A stretch of 64,000 bases of DNA from Streptomyces spororaveus (lineage in GTDB: Bacteria > Actinomycetota > Actinomycetes > Streptomycetales > Streptomycetaceae): positions 7,887,501 to 7,951,500 of the forward strand of contig NZ_BNED01000005.1 of NCBI RefSeq assembly GCF_016755875.1, written 5' to 3'. A model generated the notes under the pieces. That model saw only the letters and a list, made by a program, of their open reading frames with translations, was not told the origin of the DNA and made no database searches. Both the position numbers and the translations under genes were made by a program. Position 1 is the first letter of the stretch, and each line of letters opens with the position of its first letter. Of the stretch, positions 26,091-35,112 are shown piece by piece.

Positions 26091-27275
26091 GTGGGCCCGG
26101 AGCTGGACCGCGCGAAGCTGCTGGCGGCCCGGTACAAGGCTGCCGAGACCCGTCCGTACCTCGCCTCCGCGCTGTACGCCCTGACCGTCGTGCCCTCGGC
26201 CGGGGTACGCACCATGGGCGTCGACCGGCACTGGCGCTGCTACGTCTCGCCCGCCTTCGTCGAGGCGACCCCGGTCGCCCTGCTGGCGGGGGTGTGGATC
26301 CACGAGGTGGCGCACCTGCTGCGCGACCACCACGGCCGGGCCGAACGGCTGCCCGCCGCCGACCAGAGAGACCACGTCCGGGTCAACATCGCCCAGGACT
26401 GCGAGATCAACGACGACCTGCTCGCCGACGGACTGGCGCTGCCCGAGGGCCGGATGGAGCCCAGGCTCTACGGCCTGCCCACGGGCGGCCTGTTCGAGAC
26501 GTATCTGCCGGCGATTCCCCCGACGCCCCACGGGCCGGACTGCGGCTCCGGCGCGCACGGCACCCCCATGCCCTGGGAGCTGGGGGAGGGCGGTGGCCCC
26601 GCCCGGGTCGGCCGGGTGGAGGCCGAGGCCCTGCGCCGGCAGACCGCGCAGGCCGTACGGGCCCACCTGCGCGCCCGGGGCCGGGTCCCCGAGGGCTGGG
26701 CCCGGTGGGCCGAGGAACTTCTGGAGCCCTCCGTCGACTGGCGCCGGGCTCTGGCGGGAGCGGTCCGTGAGGCCGCCGCCTGGGCGGCCGGCGCGGTGGA
26801 CTACACCTACCGCCGGCCCTCGCGCCGCACGCCCGCCCTCGGCGGCCGGGTGGTGCTGCCCAGCCTGCGCAGGCCGCTGCCACGGGTGGCCGTCGTCATC
26901 GACACCTCGGGATCGATGGGCCCGGACGACCTCGCCGCCGCCCTCGGCGAAGTCACGGGCGTTCTGCGGGAGGTGGGCGTCGGAGGCAACCGGGTCGCCG
27001 TCCTTGCCTGCGATGCCGACGTGCACGCCGTGACCCGGGTGAGCAAGGCCGACGAGGTGACCCTGGCCGGTGGCGGGGGCACGGACATGCGGGTCGGCAT
27101 CAGCGCGGCCCTGGCCCTGCCGGACCGGCCGAACGTCGTGGTCGTGCTGACCGACGGCCACACGCCGTGGCCGCAGGAGACACCGTCCTGCCGGCTGATC
27201 GCCGCACTGGTCGGGGATGCCCCGCCCGCACCCCCGCCCTGGGTGGAGACCGTACGCGTCGGCCCGGTCGCGTGA
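26091..27275 (+). CDS. putative HExxH metallopeptidase fused to a VWA-like domain (DUF2201-like)
   Basis: A 394-residue protein. The N-terminal domain has HEVAH at residues 71-75 (zinc-binding and catalytic-type) followed by NIAQDCEINDDL, as in DUF2201 proteins. The C-terminal domain is a VWA fold with the MIDAS motif DTSGSM, a second Thr (GGGGTDM) and a third Asp (LTDGHT), so metal binding looks intact. Proteins of this shape are the standard partners of MoxR ATPases. The GTG at 26091 is the only sensible start after the MoxR stop. The target of the presumed protease is unknown; the tRNA-like RNA and LRR/ankyrin proteins are candidates for sensing. Confidence 0.85.
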   Translation: MGPELDRAKLLAARYKAAETRPYLASALYALTVVPSAGVRTMGVDRHWRCYVSPAFVEATPVALLAGVWIHEVAHLLRDHHGRAERLPAADQRDHVRVNIAQDCEINDDLLADGLALPEGRMEPRLYGLPTGGLFETYLPAIPPTPHGPDCGSGAHGTPMPWELGEGGGPARVGRVEAEALRRQTAQAVRAHLRARGRVPEGWARWAEELLEPSVDWRRALAGAVREAAAWAAGAVDYTYRRPSRRTPALGGRVVLPSLRRPLPRVAVVIDTSGSMGPDDLAAALGEVTGVLREVGVGGNRVAVLACDADVHAVTRVSKADEVTLAGGGGTDMRVGISAALALPDRPNVVVVLTDGHTPWPQETPSCRLIAALVGDAPPAPPPWVETVRVGPVA

Positions 27276-27281
27276 CGGGTC

Positions 27282-27316
27282 GGCCGGACGGCCGTGACGC
27301 CACCGCCGACGGCGGG
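27282..27316. terminator. two hairpins between convergent genes
   Basis: CGGCC-GGAC-GGCCG (27282-27295) and CCGCC-GAC-GGCGG (27304-27316) lie back to back in the 42 bp between the metallopeptidase/VWA gene and the kinase gene, which converge. They probably end both transcripts; no T-tract is present. Confidence 0.45.
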
Positions 27317-27317
27317 A

Positions 27318-27980
27318 TCAGACCCCGCGCGCGACCTTCGCCAGGGTGTCCTTGACCTCCTGCACCACGCGGGCGGCGTCCTCGGGGTTGTTCACCACAT
27401 CGGTGTGGTTCATGTCGATGACGAGGACCTCGCTGGCCGAGTAGTGCTTGTGCACCCAGTCGTCGTAGCCGGACCACAGCGTCCGGTAGTACGCGACGAG
27501 GCTCTCGTCCTGTTCGAAGTCGCGGCCCCGCAGCCCGATGCGGTGCAGCACCGTCTCGAAGTCCGCCTTGAGGTAGACCATGAGGTCGGGTGCCTTGCGG
27601 TACGGCAGGCCGTCGATCTCGCGCATCATCTCGGCGAGCAGCCCCTCGTACACCTGCATTTCGAGGGAGCTGATCCGGCCCAGGTCGTGATTGACCTTGG
27701 CGAAGTACCAGTCCTCGTAGATGGACCGGTCGAGGACGTTGTCGCCCTGCTTGTACGCGTCCTTGATCGAGGCGAACCGCGTCTGCAGGAAGTAGAGCTG
27801 GAGCAGGAAGGGGTAGCGCTTGGCCTGGATCTCCTCGGGGCTCGCCGTGTAGAAGAGCGGGAGGATCGGATTGTCGTCCACGCTCTCGTAGAAGACTTCG
27901 CTCCCCAGCTCCTTGGCGATCAGCTCGGCCACGCTCGTCTTGCCGATGCCGATCATGCCTCCGACGCAGATCACTGGCAT
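27318..27980 (-). CDS. deoxynucleoside kinase (dAdo/dGuo kinase family)
   Basis: A 220-residue kinase with the P-loop GGMIGIGKTS (residues 7-16), YESVDDNP for base contact, the DRSIYED motif (the Asp-Arg-Ser of the dNK family) and a late LRGRDFEQ lid region. It phosphorylates deoxynucleosides in the salvage pathway. It is monocistronic and convergent with the MoxR operon. The base preference cannot be told from sequence alone, although the family in Gram-positives is mostly purine-specific. Confidence 0.88.
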   Translation of the reverse strand: MPVICVGGMIGIGKTSVAELIAKELGSEVFYESVDDNPILPLFYTASPEEIQAKRYPFLLQLYFLQTRFASIKDAYKQGDNVLDRSIYEDWYFAKVNHDLGRISSLEMQVYEGLLAEMMREIDGLPYRKAPDLMVYLKADFETVLHRIGLRGRDFEQDESLVAYYRTLWSGYDDWVHKHYSASEVLVIDMNHTDVVNNPEDAARVVQEVKDTLAKVARGV

Positions 27981-28299
27981 ACCTCACTTCTCCCTGGGGG
28001 TCTTCTGTTCGTGGCGGGTGAGCCGGGCGCCCCACACCGGTGGGGCGCACGCCTGCGGTCACGTGATGGCCGGGATCTTCGTGACCGGCGTCAGTGGTCC
28101 CCGTCCGGACCGAGGCCCTGCCCCAGGCCGCTGTCCTCGACCGGCCCGACCGTGCCACGGTCGTCGCCGACAGCGACGCACCGCAGCCCCGAGGCCGCCC
28201 TGAATCTTAAATGACGATCCGCTCCGTGCAGGCCAGAGCTCCTGCGCCGCCCGCACGTGCTTCCCGGTCCCGCTCCCGCTCCGGGTCCCGTTCCCGGTC
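27981..28299. other. intergenic region, no gene seen
   Basis: The 319 bp between the deoxynucleoside kinase start and the protein kinase stop hold no coding-like frame. A short AT-richer patch (TTAAATGA, about 28206-28213) lies in otherwise GC-rich DNA. The kinase promoter must lie here, but no clear hexamers were found. Confidence 0.4.
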
Positions 28300-30213
28300 C
28301 TAGTCCTTGGCCGCGGCCTCGGCATTGCGCCAGACCGTCAGGTCGACGGTGATGAACCTGGTCTCGTCCTTCGAGCCCGACGCGCCGCGGAACGTCGCCA
28401 GGGTGATGTGGCCGGCCTTGCTCAGCACGCAGACTTGCGACCCGTCCGTGAGCTGGTCGAGGCCGACCTTCTCGGTGAAGCGGGTCACGGCACGGCAGGT
28501 CTCCAGCGAGCCCTTCTCGGAGTTGTTCAGCAGGACGAGCTTGCCGTTCGTGGTGCCGAACTTCTCGTCCCCGAAGAGGGTGTCCCGGTAGAAGAAGAGG
28601 TCCGCGTGCCCGTAGAGCACCCCGGCGCCGGTCGGCTCCTCGGCCGGGCGCGGCGGGTTGTCGGCGAACATCAGCTGGTGGTTCTGGGGCACCTCGATGT
28701 GCTGGTACGAGACCGGCTGCGGGTCGGGCCGCTTCTGCGCGCCGCCCGAAGAGGTGCTGCCGCCGCCCGAGGCCTTGTCCCCGCCGCCCTTCCCGGAGCC
28801 GTCCGGGAGCAGCGACCCGAGGACCACGAGCCCGACGACCGCCGCCGCCACGGCCCCGACGACGATCAGCGCCGTCCGCCGGGGGCGCGGCGCAGCGGGC
28901 GGACCGGGAGCGAAGCCCTGGGGGTGGAACGGCGGCGGCGTGCTGTGGCCCGGGGCGTACGTGGGCTGCGTGTACGGGGGCTGGTGGTACGGCGGCGGGG
29001 TGTGCTGCGGCTGCGGGTACGAGGACTGCGCGTACGGGGGCGGCGTCCGGTAACCCGGCGGCACGGCCCCCGGAGCACCCGGAGCACCCGGAGCACTTGG
29101 AACACCCGGCGCCCCTGGTACCGGAGCCGGAGCCGCCTGCGTCGGCGCGGCGGCCGCGCCGGCCGGCGCGTACCCGGGCGCGGCGGGTGCCGCAGGCGCA
29201 CCCGGCGCCGGGGCCGGCGGTGAGACCTCGGTCGGCGTCGGAGCCGCAGCCGGGGTCGGGGCCGACGTGGCCGTCGGAGGCTGCGGCGGCGGGGTGGGCG
29301 CCGGCGCGGGCAGCCGCAGCCGCTCGGTGATGAAACCGGCGACGGCCCGCGGCAGCCAGTCCTCGCCCTGGCGCAGCGGCGCCTCCGAGGCCGCGTTGCA
29401 CAGCTCGATGACCTCGGTCAGGGTCGGCCGGTCGGCCGGGTCGCGGCTGAGGCAGCGGGTCACCACCGGCCGCAGCTCCTCGGGCAGGGCGCTGAGGTCG
29501 GGGTCCTCGTGCACGATGCGGTAGAGCACCGCGTGCGAGGGCCCGTCGCCGTAGACGGAGGCCCCGATCGCGGTGAAGGCCGCGATCTGGCCGAGGGCGA
29601 AGACGTCGGTGGCCGGGGTGACGGTGCCGGCCGAGGCCTGTTCGGGCGCCATGAACGCCGGGGTGCCGACGCTGACGCCGGTACTGGTCAGGGCGGTGGA
29701 ATCGGCGGCCCGGGCGATGCCGAAGTCGATGACGCGCGGGCCGTCGGAGGCCAGCAGCACATTGGCGGGCTTCAGGTCCCGGTGGACGATGCCCGCGCCG
29801 TGGATGACGTGCAGCGCCTCGGCGACCCCGACGGTCAGCAGCAGCACGCTGCGCACCGGCAGCGCGCCGTGCTGGGCCACGGCGTGGGCGAGCGAGGGAC
29901 CGGGTACGTAGGCGGTGGCCAGCCAGGGACGGGCGCCTTCGGTGTCCGAGTCGATGACCGGTGCGGTGTAGAGCCCCTGGACCCGCTCGGCGGCCCGCAC
30001 CTCCTGCTGGAAGCGCCGCCGGAACTGGGGGTCCTCGCTGAACTCCGGCCGGATCACCTTGATGGCGATGGGCCGGCCGCCCGGCGTGTGGGAGAGGTAG
30101 ACCTTGCCCATGCCGCCCGCGCCCAGCACGGCCGCCAGGCGGTAGCCGCCCACGACGGCCGGGTCGTCGGCTCCGAGCGGCTGGAAGAACTCGGCGGAAG
30201 GTGCACTGCCCAT
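28300..30213 (-). CDS. membrane-anchored Ser/Thr protein kinase (PknB type)
   Basis: A 637-residue Hanks-type kinase. The catalytic domain (about 20-275) has the Gly loop LGAGGMGKVYL, the Lys in IAIKVI, HRDLKPANVLL, DFGIAR and GTPAFMAPEQ, all intact. A Pro/Ala-rich juxtamembrane region (about 285-455, many TPPP and PPYxQP units) precedes one membrane helix (TALIVVGAVAAAVVGLVVLG) and an extracytoplasmic sensor domain of about 150 residues. I chose ATG 30213, since longer starts add unrelated basic sequence. The sensor domain is unlike PASTA or WD repeats and its ligand is unknown. Confidence 0.9.
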   Translation of the reverse strand: MGSAPSAEFFQPLGADDPAVVGGYRLAAVLGAGGMGKVYLSHTPGGRPIAIKVIRPEFSEDPQFRRRFQQEVRAAERVQGLYTAPVIDSDTEGARPWLATAYVPGPSLAHAVAQHGALPVRSVLLLTVGVAEALHVIHGAGIVHRDLKPANVLLASDGPRVIDFGIARAADSTALTSTGVSVGTPAFMAPEQASAGTVTPATDVFALGQIAAFTAIGASVYGDGPSHAVLYRIVHEDPDLSALPEELRPVVTRCLSRDPADRPTLTEVIELCNAASEAPLRQGEDWLPRAVAGFITERLRLPAPAPTPPPQPPTATSAPTPAAAPTPTEVSPPAPAPGAPAAPAAPGYAPAGAAAAPTQAAPAPVPGAPGVPSAPGAPGAPGAVPPGYRTPPPYAQSSYPQPQHTPPPYHQPPYTQPTYAPGHSTPPPFHPQGFAPGPPAAPRPRRTALIVVGAVAAAVVGLVVLGSLLPDGSGKGGGDKASGGGSTSSGGAQKRPDPQPVSYQHIEVPQNHQLMFADNPPRPAEEPTGAGVLYGHADLFFYRDTLFGDEKFGTTNGKLVLLNNSEKGSLETCRAVTRFTEKVGLDQLTDGSQVCVLSKAGHITLATFRGASGSKDETRFITVDLTVWRNAEAAAKD

Positions 30214-30375
30214 GGGGACCCATCTCTGATTGCGGCGATTCAGCACCTGCCGGCGCCCCGAAGTCAACCGAGAGCGTACCCAATGCCCGACCGTCCCCCG
30301 CCCCGGACAGCCGGGCGTCCGGATCGCCGTGCCGCCGTGCCGTCCGCGGGAGTTGGCGGCCGGCCGGATCGCCGG

Positions 30376-30627
30376 CTACCAGCCGAAGCGGCGGTCGACC
30401 ACGGCCGCGAACTCCTCGTACGTCAGCACGCGGTCACCGTTCTGGTCGGCGGCGTCGAAGAGCGCCGAGGATTCGTGGGTGTCCCCGACACCCCAGAAGG
30501 GGATCGCTCCCTGTGCCGCGAGGGTCGGGCCCTTGGAGCGCAGGGCACCGATGACCTCGGCACGGGTCAGTGTGCCGTCCTGGTCGAGGTCGAGGGCGTC
30601 GAACAGGCGCCGGGCCTTCTCACTCAT
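30376..30627 (-). CDS. EF-hand calcium-binding protein (calmodulin-like)
   Basis: An 83-residue protein with two EF-hand loops, DLDQDGTLTRAE (about 13-24) and DQNGDRVLTYEE (about 61-72), each with Asp/Asn at positions 1, 3 and 5 and Glu at 12. It resembles Streptomyces CabD-type calcium buffers or sensors. ATG 30627 has AGAGGA 7 bp upstream; GTG 30630 is possible but too close to it. It lies upstream of the kinase gene on the same strand, though 162 bp separate them, so a link to calcium-responsive signalling is only suggestive. Confidence 0.87.
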   Translation of the reverse strand: MSEKARRLFDALDLDQDGTLTRAEVIGALRSKGPTLAAQGAIPFWGVGDTHESSALFDAADQNGDRVLTYEEFAAVVDRRFGW

Positions 30628-30801
30628 CACGTGGTCCTCTCAGCGGTACACGCGCCGCCTCCCGGGCAGCGCGTTCTGTACGGGAGGACGTCGTGGGCCG
30701 CCGCGGGGTTGCTCCGCCCGGGTGTCTGTTCCGGCGCGGCCGGGCGGAGCGCGGCCGGGCGGTTCGCGGAGGCCGGCTCGCGGGGGTGACCGGTCGCCGC
30801 G

Positions 30802-32028
30802 TCACCAGGTGACGTACAGGGCCTGCGGTGAGCGGTGGATCAGCGTGGGCCGCATCCGCGGCCGCGGACGGTCCGGATCCAGTCGCAGCCCCGGCATCCG
30901 ACGCAGGAACAGTTCGAGGGTCAGGCGGAGCTGATCGCGGGCCAGCTGGGAACCGGGGCAGCCGTGGGTCCCGTACCCGAAGGCGAGGTGCTGCCGGTTC
31001 ACGGGCCGGGTGACGTCGAACTCCCGGGCCCGCTCGTACCGTTCCTCGTCGCGGTTGGCCGAGCCGTACGCCACCAGCACCGTGGCCCCCGCGGGCAGTT
31101 TCGTGCCGGCGAGCGTCACCGGCCGGGTGGCCGTCCGGCGGAAGGCCTGGATGGCGGTGTCGTGGCGGACGGCCTCCTCCACCGCCGCCGGGACCAGGGA
31201 CGGATCGTCGCGGAGCATCCGCCACTGCCGCCGGTCGCCGAGCAGGTGCAGCAGCATGGTGCCGATGAGCGCGCTGGTGGTGAGGAATCCGGCGATCAGC
31301 AGGTTCTGCAGGCTCGTCACCAGTTCGTGGCGCTGCTCCAGGGTGAGCTCGGCGTCACCGGGAGCCAGGGCGGCCACCATGGTCGAGCACATGTCGTCCC
31401 GCGGGTGGGCGCGCCGGTCGCGGACGTACCCGTCCAGCAGGTGCTGCAGCGCGACCACGTCCTCGGCGGCGGCCACCTGCCCCTCCGGCGGCAGCGGGCG
31501 GAACAGCAGCTCCTCGGCCCGGTAGCCGCCGTGCACGGCCGCGGGCACGTCGGCGGGGTCCAGCCCGATCAGCCGACCGACCACCATCCCGGGCAACCGC
31601 CGGGCGTACGCCTCCACCAACTCCGCGGACCCGTCCGCCGCGAAGCCGTCCGTCAACTCCTCTGCGCACGCGCGGGCGTACGGCAGCAGGGCTGCCACCC
31701 GGGCGGCGGACAGCCCCCGGTTCAGCGGGGCCCGGTGCCGCCGGTGGGACGCGCCGTCGCTGGACACGACCGTGGGCCGGGGGCCGAACCCCCGGGGCAG
31801 GACGCCGAGCGCCGCTTCCGAGAGCGAGATGTCCGGCAGGAGGGCGCCGGCCGAGGAGAAGTCCTCCGCACGCAGCAGCACCTCGCGTACGTCCCGGTCG
31901 CGGGCCACCAGCCAGGCATCGAACTCGGGTACGAACGTCAGCCCCTCCGCGCGGCGGGCGCGGTCGTAGAGCGGATAGGGGTCCCGGTACAGCTCGTCAC
32001 GCCGCTCCTGGTCGTCGTGCCACGTCAC
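30802..32028 (-). CDS. cytochrome P450
   Basis: A 408-residue P450. The heme loop is FGYGTHGCPG with Cys near residue 356, and ExxR lies in VEEAVRHDT. The I-helix reads AGFLTTS where AGxxTT normally carries Glu or Asp before Thr; here it is Leu, so the acid of the proton-relay pair is missing. GTG 32028 follows GGAGG with 5-bp spacing. No ferredoxin or reductase gene adjoins. The substrate is unknown; involvement with the distant lst cluster is not supported. Confidence 0.87.
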   Translation of the reverse strand: MTWHDDQERRDELYRDPYPLYDRARRAEGLTFVPEFDAWLVARDRDVREVLLRAEDFSSAGALLPDISLSEAALGVLPRGFGPRPTVVSSDGASHRRHRAPLNRGLSAARVAALLPYARACAEELTDGFAADGSAELVEAYARRLPGMVVGRLIGLDPADVPAAVHGGYRAEELLFRPLPPEGQVAAAEDVVALQHLLDGYVRDRRAHPRDDMCSTMVAALAPGDAELTLEQRHELVTSLQNLLIAGFLTTSALIGTMLLHLLGDRRQWRMLRDDPSLVPAAVEEAVRHDTAIQAFRRTATRPVTLAGTKLPAGATVLVAYGSANRDEERYERAREFDVTRPVNRQHLAFGYGTHGCPGSQLARDQLRLTLELFLRRMPGLRLDPDRPRPRMRPTLIHRSPQALYVTW

Positions 32029-32169
32029 TGGGACCTCCGGATCACGGTCGGGACCGGGCGGGGGCCACTGCCGCGGGTGCCCTCCGGTGCGCCGGGTCAT
32101 CCTGCCCGACATCCGGCCGGCCCGGTAGGGCGCCTGCCGGAGGCCGGAATTCCGGCAGGCTGCCACGGG

Positions 32170-32733
32170 CTACAGCCGCCCTCCGGTCATCCATATACGT
32201 GACATCGCATCGGCCAGGGCGGGATATCGGGCGGCTTCGCAGAGCATTTCCGAGAGCACGAGCATTCCGTGTGCGGTGCTCCGCGGATCGCGGTTCTGGT
32301 GCAGCCTGATCACCGCGTCGCTCAAAGGCCGGCGCCCGAGCAGGATTCCCGAACGCCGGACGGCGGCGGCCGTCTCCAGCTCGGCGCGGCCGCCGCCGAA
32401 CGGCAATGCCTCCGTTCGGCGCAGGCCCGGGGGAGCGGCCGAATCCCGTACGTGCCGGAGGTATGCCTCCGGCGGGGCCTGGCCGTTCTCGAAGATGTTC
32501 CGGAATCCGGCGATCCGCAGGCTCGTATTGCGTGGGCGGAGCTCGATGTAGAGCTCGACGAACAGGCCCCGCAGCTGGACGTGGAGGGAAAGGTAGGGCA
32601 TGTCGCCCTCTTTGCGTCCGGCTCCGCCGAAGAATCCCTGCGCGTCCTGCGCCTTCGAACGAATGGTCGAGGTCAGGGAGCGGTATTCGTCGGCCGTGGC
32701 GAGTGCTGGGGAGAACAGCATCGGTATCAGCAT
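32170..32733 (-). CDS. ribosome-inactivating protein-like (ricin A-chain fold)
   Basis: A 187-residue protein matching the RIP fold along its second half. RSGILLGRRPLSDAVIRL corresponds to ricin RENIELGNGPLEEAISAL, and LSEMLCEAARYPALADAMSRI to [21 protein letters not shown]. The catalytic pair of ricin (E177/R180) is kept as E166 and R169. The two active-site Tyr positions look replaced (the GGNYDRLE equivalent is GGGRAELE). RIPs remove an adenine from the sarcin-ricin loop of large rRNA. No signal peptide is clear; ATG 32733 is assumed and ATG 32721 is possible. S. coelicolor is known to carry a RIP. Activity here is uncertain. Confidence 0.72.
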   Translation of the reverse strand: MLIPMLFSPALATADEYRSLTSTIRSKAQDAQGFFGGAGRKEGDMPYLSLHVQLRGLFVELYIELRPRNTSLRIAGFRNIFENGQAPPEAYLRHVRDSAAPPGLRRTEALPFGGGRAELETAAAVRRSGILLGRRPLSDAVIRLHQNRDPRSTAHGMLVLSEMLCEAARYPALADAMSRIWMTGGRL

Positions 32734-33300
32734 GGCCGGCCTATCGAGGGAGGGGCACGGAAGTCGGACGTCGCGTCGTCGATCTGGCGGAAACCGCCTG
32801 GAATCTGCTGCACTCACGCATGCACATCACCACCTTCGCCATATTCCGAATGCTCCGACGACGGGTTGATCACCCGATCGGTTCGGGGTCCGGTCCGATG
32901 CGTTCCTTTGTAGTCGTACCGACGGTGGCCGAGAGAATTGTTGACCTCTGATGCTAAGAAATCATGGCGTGATCCGGGCTGCCCGGACGCCCCCGGGCTC
33001 CCGAGCGGGCAGCGGGCAGCGGGCAGCGGGCGGCGGTCGCTCAGCGTCACGACCGCGGTGGCGGGGCGCGGGGTGAGCGCCGGGCCCGGATACGCCCCGG
33101 TGGCCTCGAACGAGCTGTCGGCTCGCATGAGAAGTGGCTGTGATTTGGGAAAACAGGACTGCGGACCCTTGCGTGGATCGTAAACAAAAGGAAACGTATC
33201 GCTGAACAAGTTGTCCACCACGCTCCTGATCGCGCCGCTCGTGCTCAGGGCACTCAGAACACCGGCAGCCGCTCATCAGCGCCGCACACCGAGGACGTAC
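32734..33300. other. intergenic region with a 7-bp tandem repeat
   Basis: These 567 bp between the RIP and Stealth genes hold no convincing gene. Four exact copies of AGCGGGC lie at 33004-33031. The region 32880-32960 is AT-richer and contains TTGACC, so it probably holds promoters for the flanking divergent genes, but none could be fixed. Confidence 0.4.
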
Positions 33301-35064
33301 ATGCAGGGGATACGCCGCCTTCCCGTTCCGGCCGGGCTCCGCAGACTCGTCCGGACGGTGCGTCGCCGCGGCGGGATCCCGCGTCAGCCGGTCGGGCTGG
33401 AGCGCAGGGGCGAGGCTCCCGCGCCGCTCAGCCGGGCCGCGGTCCGCGAGGAGGAACTGCTGGCGACCGTGCCGGGACTGGTCCGCCACTGCGGACGTCT
33501 CGCCCTGGTGCGGGACGACCTGCTCCCCGCCGATGCCCGCGACGCCTGCCTCCGGTCCCTCGCCGAGGCCCTGGAGGCCGCCTCCGTCCCCTACGGACTC
33601 GTCCCCGACGGCCGGCTCACCCACCGCGTGGCCATCGCCCCGGGCGACCGGGCCGCCGCACTCAAGGCCTGCGCCGCGGCGTTCGAGGGGCTCCCGCTCT
33701 ACGCCCGCCTCATCACCGCCGACGGCGAGGCCGGGGACGTACTGGCGGAGGACCTCATGGCGGCGGTCGAGGCCGCCGAGGCGGTCCCCGCCCACGGCGA
33801 CCGCGAGGGCGGGGAGACCCCGGACCCCGCCCACGTCCGGGCCGTACGCCTCCACCACCCGGTCGTCACCTCCGGCCGGACCCTGACCTACGGCCCCGAG
33901 ACCGGCTGCGACCTGGAGTTCTGGGAGGCCCCCGACTCCGGGGAGGGCGCCCTGGCCACGCTGCGCGAGACCCCGTACGGCTGGTGGGTCCCGTCCCTGA
34001 CGGCCTCGGCCACCCGCCGGGTCGGCGACCGGGACTACCCCGTCGTCGACTGCTTCTCCGGCCGCTTCCCGGACGACATCGACTTCCCCGTCGACGCCGT
34101 GATCACCTGGGTGGACGCCGCCGACCCCGCCTGGCGCCGGCGCAGGGACCGGGCCGCCGAGGCGGCGGCCGGCGCCACCGGTCGCCGCACGGGGATCGAC
34201 CTCGCCGACAACCGGTACCGCGACCGCGGCGAGCTCCGGTACTGCCTGCGCTCCATCGCCGCTTACGCACCCTGGATCCGGCGCGTCTTCCTCGTCACGG
34301 ACGACCAGGCCCCCGACTGGCTCGACACCTGTCATCCCCGCGTCACCGTCGTCGACCACCGCGAGCTCCTGACGGACCCCGACGCTCCCGAGGTGTTCAA
34401 CTCCCACGCCATCGAGAGCAGGCTGGACCGCATCCCCGGCCTGGCCGAGCACTTCATCTACTTCAACGACGACATCTTCCTCGGCCGTCCGCAGCGCCCG
34501 CAGGACTACTTCCTGGCCTCGGGACTGCCCAAGGTGTTCCACGACTGGCGTGCCGTCGACCCCGGCAGCCGGACCGGCGACGACGTGTTCACCGCCTCGC
34601 AGAAGGTCACCCGGCAGGCCGTCGAGGAGGCCGTCGGACGCACCTATCCGCACATCCTGGCCCACACCCCGTACCCGCTCACCCGCTCCCTCTACGCCCG
34701 CGTCGAGGAACTGCTGCCCGGCCGGCTCGCCGTCACCGCCCGCTCGGTCTTCCGCAGCACCGAGGACCTGGCCCCCGTCACCCTCGCCTCCCACCTCGCG
34801 CTCGCGGAGGGGCACGCGGTGGAGGGCCACCTGTCGCACACCTACGTCAGCACCGCGCGCCACGACGTGGTCGAGACGCTGCCGCCCCTGGCCGCCGAGC
34901 GCGGCCACGACGCCTTCTGCCTCGCCGACGACGAGGACGAACCCACCGAGGCCGGAGCGGGTGCCGGAGCCCCGGCCGGACTGACCGCGACGCAGCAGCA
35001 CAACATCGTCGCCGCCTTCCTGGAGGCCTACTTCCCGGTGCCCTCCCCGTTCGAGTCGCCGTAG
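33301..35064 (+). CDS. Stealth family glycosyl-phosphotransferase
   Basis: A 587-residue protein with the Stealth conserved regions: CR1 IDFPVDAVITWVDAADPAWR, CR2 YRDRGELRYCLRSI and VFLVTDDQAPDWL, and CR3 FNSHAIESRLDRIPGLAEHF with YFNDDIFLG. These enzymes transfer sugar-1-phosphate to make phosphodiester-linked capsular or wall polysaccharides. The N-terminal 240 residues are a variable extension common in actinobacterial members. ATG 33301 has GAGGA upstream; a TTG at 33211 is less likely. It is monocistronic and followed by a strong hairpin. Confidence 0.88.
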   Translation: MQGIRRLPVPAGLRRLVRTVRRRGGIPRQPVGLERRGEAPAPLSRAAVREEELLATVPGLVRHCGRLALVRDDLLPADARDACLRSLAEALEAASVPYGLVPDGRLTHRVAIAPGDRAAALKACAAAFEGLPLYARLITADGEAGDVLAEDLMAAVEAAEAVPAHGDREGGETPDPAHVRAVRLHHPVVTSGRTLTYGPETGCDLEFWEAPDSGEGALATLRETPYGWWVPSLTASATRRVGDRDYPVVDCFSGRFPDDIDFPVDAVITWVDAADPAWRRRRDRAAEAAAGATGRRTGIDLADNRYRDRGELRYCLRSIAAYAPWIRRVFLVTDDQAPDWLDTCHPRVTVVDHRELLTDPDAPEVFNSHAIESRLDRIPGLAEHFIYFNDDIFLGRPQRPQDYFLASGLPKVFHDWRAVDPGSRTGDDVFTASQKVTRQAVEEAVGRTYPHILAHTPYPLTRSLYARVEELLPGRLAVTARSVFRSTEDLAPVTLASHLALAEGHAVEGHLSHTYVSTARHDVVETLPPLAAERGHDAFCLADDEDEPTEAGAGAGAPAGLTATQQHNIVAAFLEAYFPVPSPFESP

Positions 35065-35075
35065 CGCAGGCCGCA

Positions 35076-35112
35076 GCCGCCCGGACGGGGGACGCTCCCC
35101 GCCCCGGGCGGC
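35076..35112 (+). terminator. strong hairpin after the Stealth gene
   Basis: GCCGCCCGG (35076-35084) pairs exactly with CCGGGCGGC (35104-35112), with inner GGGG/CCCC pairing. It lies 12 bp after the stop. A long GC stem without a T-run fits Streptomyces factor-independent terminators. Confidence 0.6.

Noticed and set aside
30802..32028. P450 as a tailoring gene of the lst cluster
   Set aside because: It lies 9 kb away beyond unrelated operons, and lipstatin needs no P450.
33004..33031. CRISPR-like repeat
   Set aside because: Units are 7 bp with no spacers, a simple tandem repeat; no cas genes are present.
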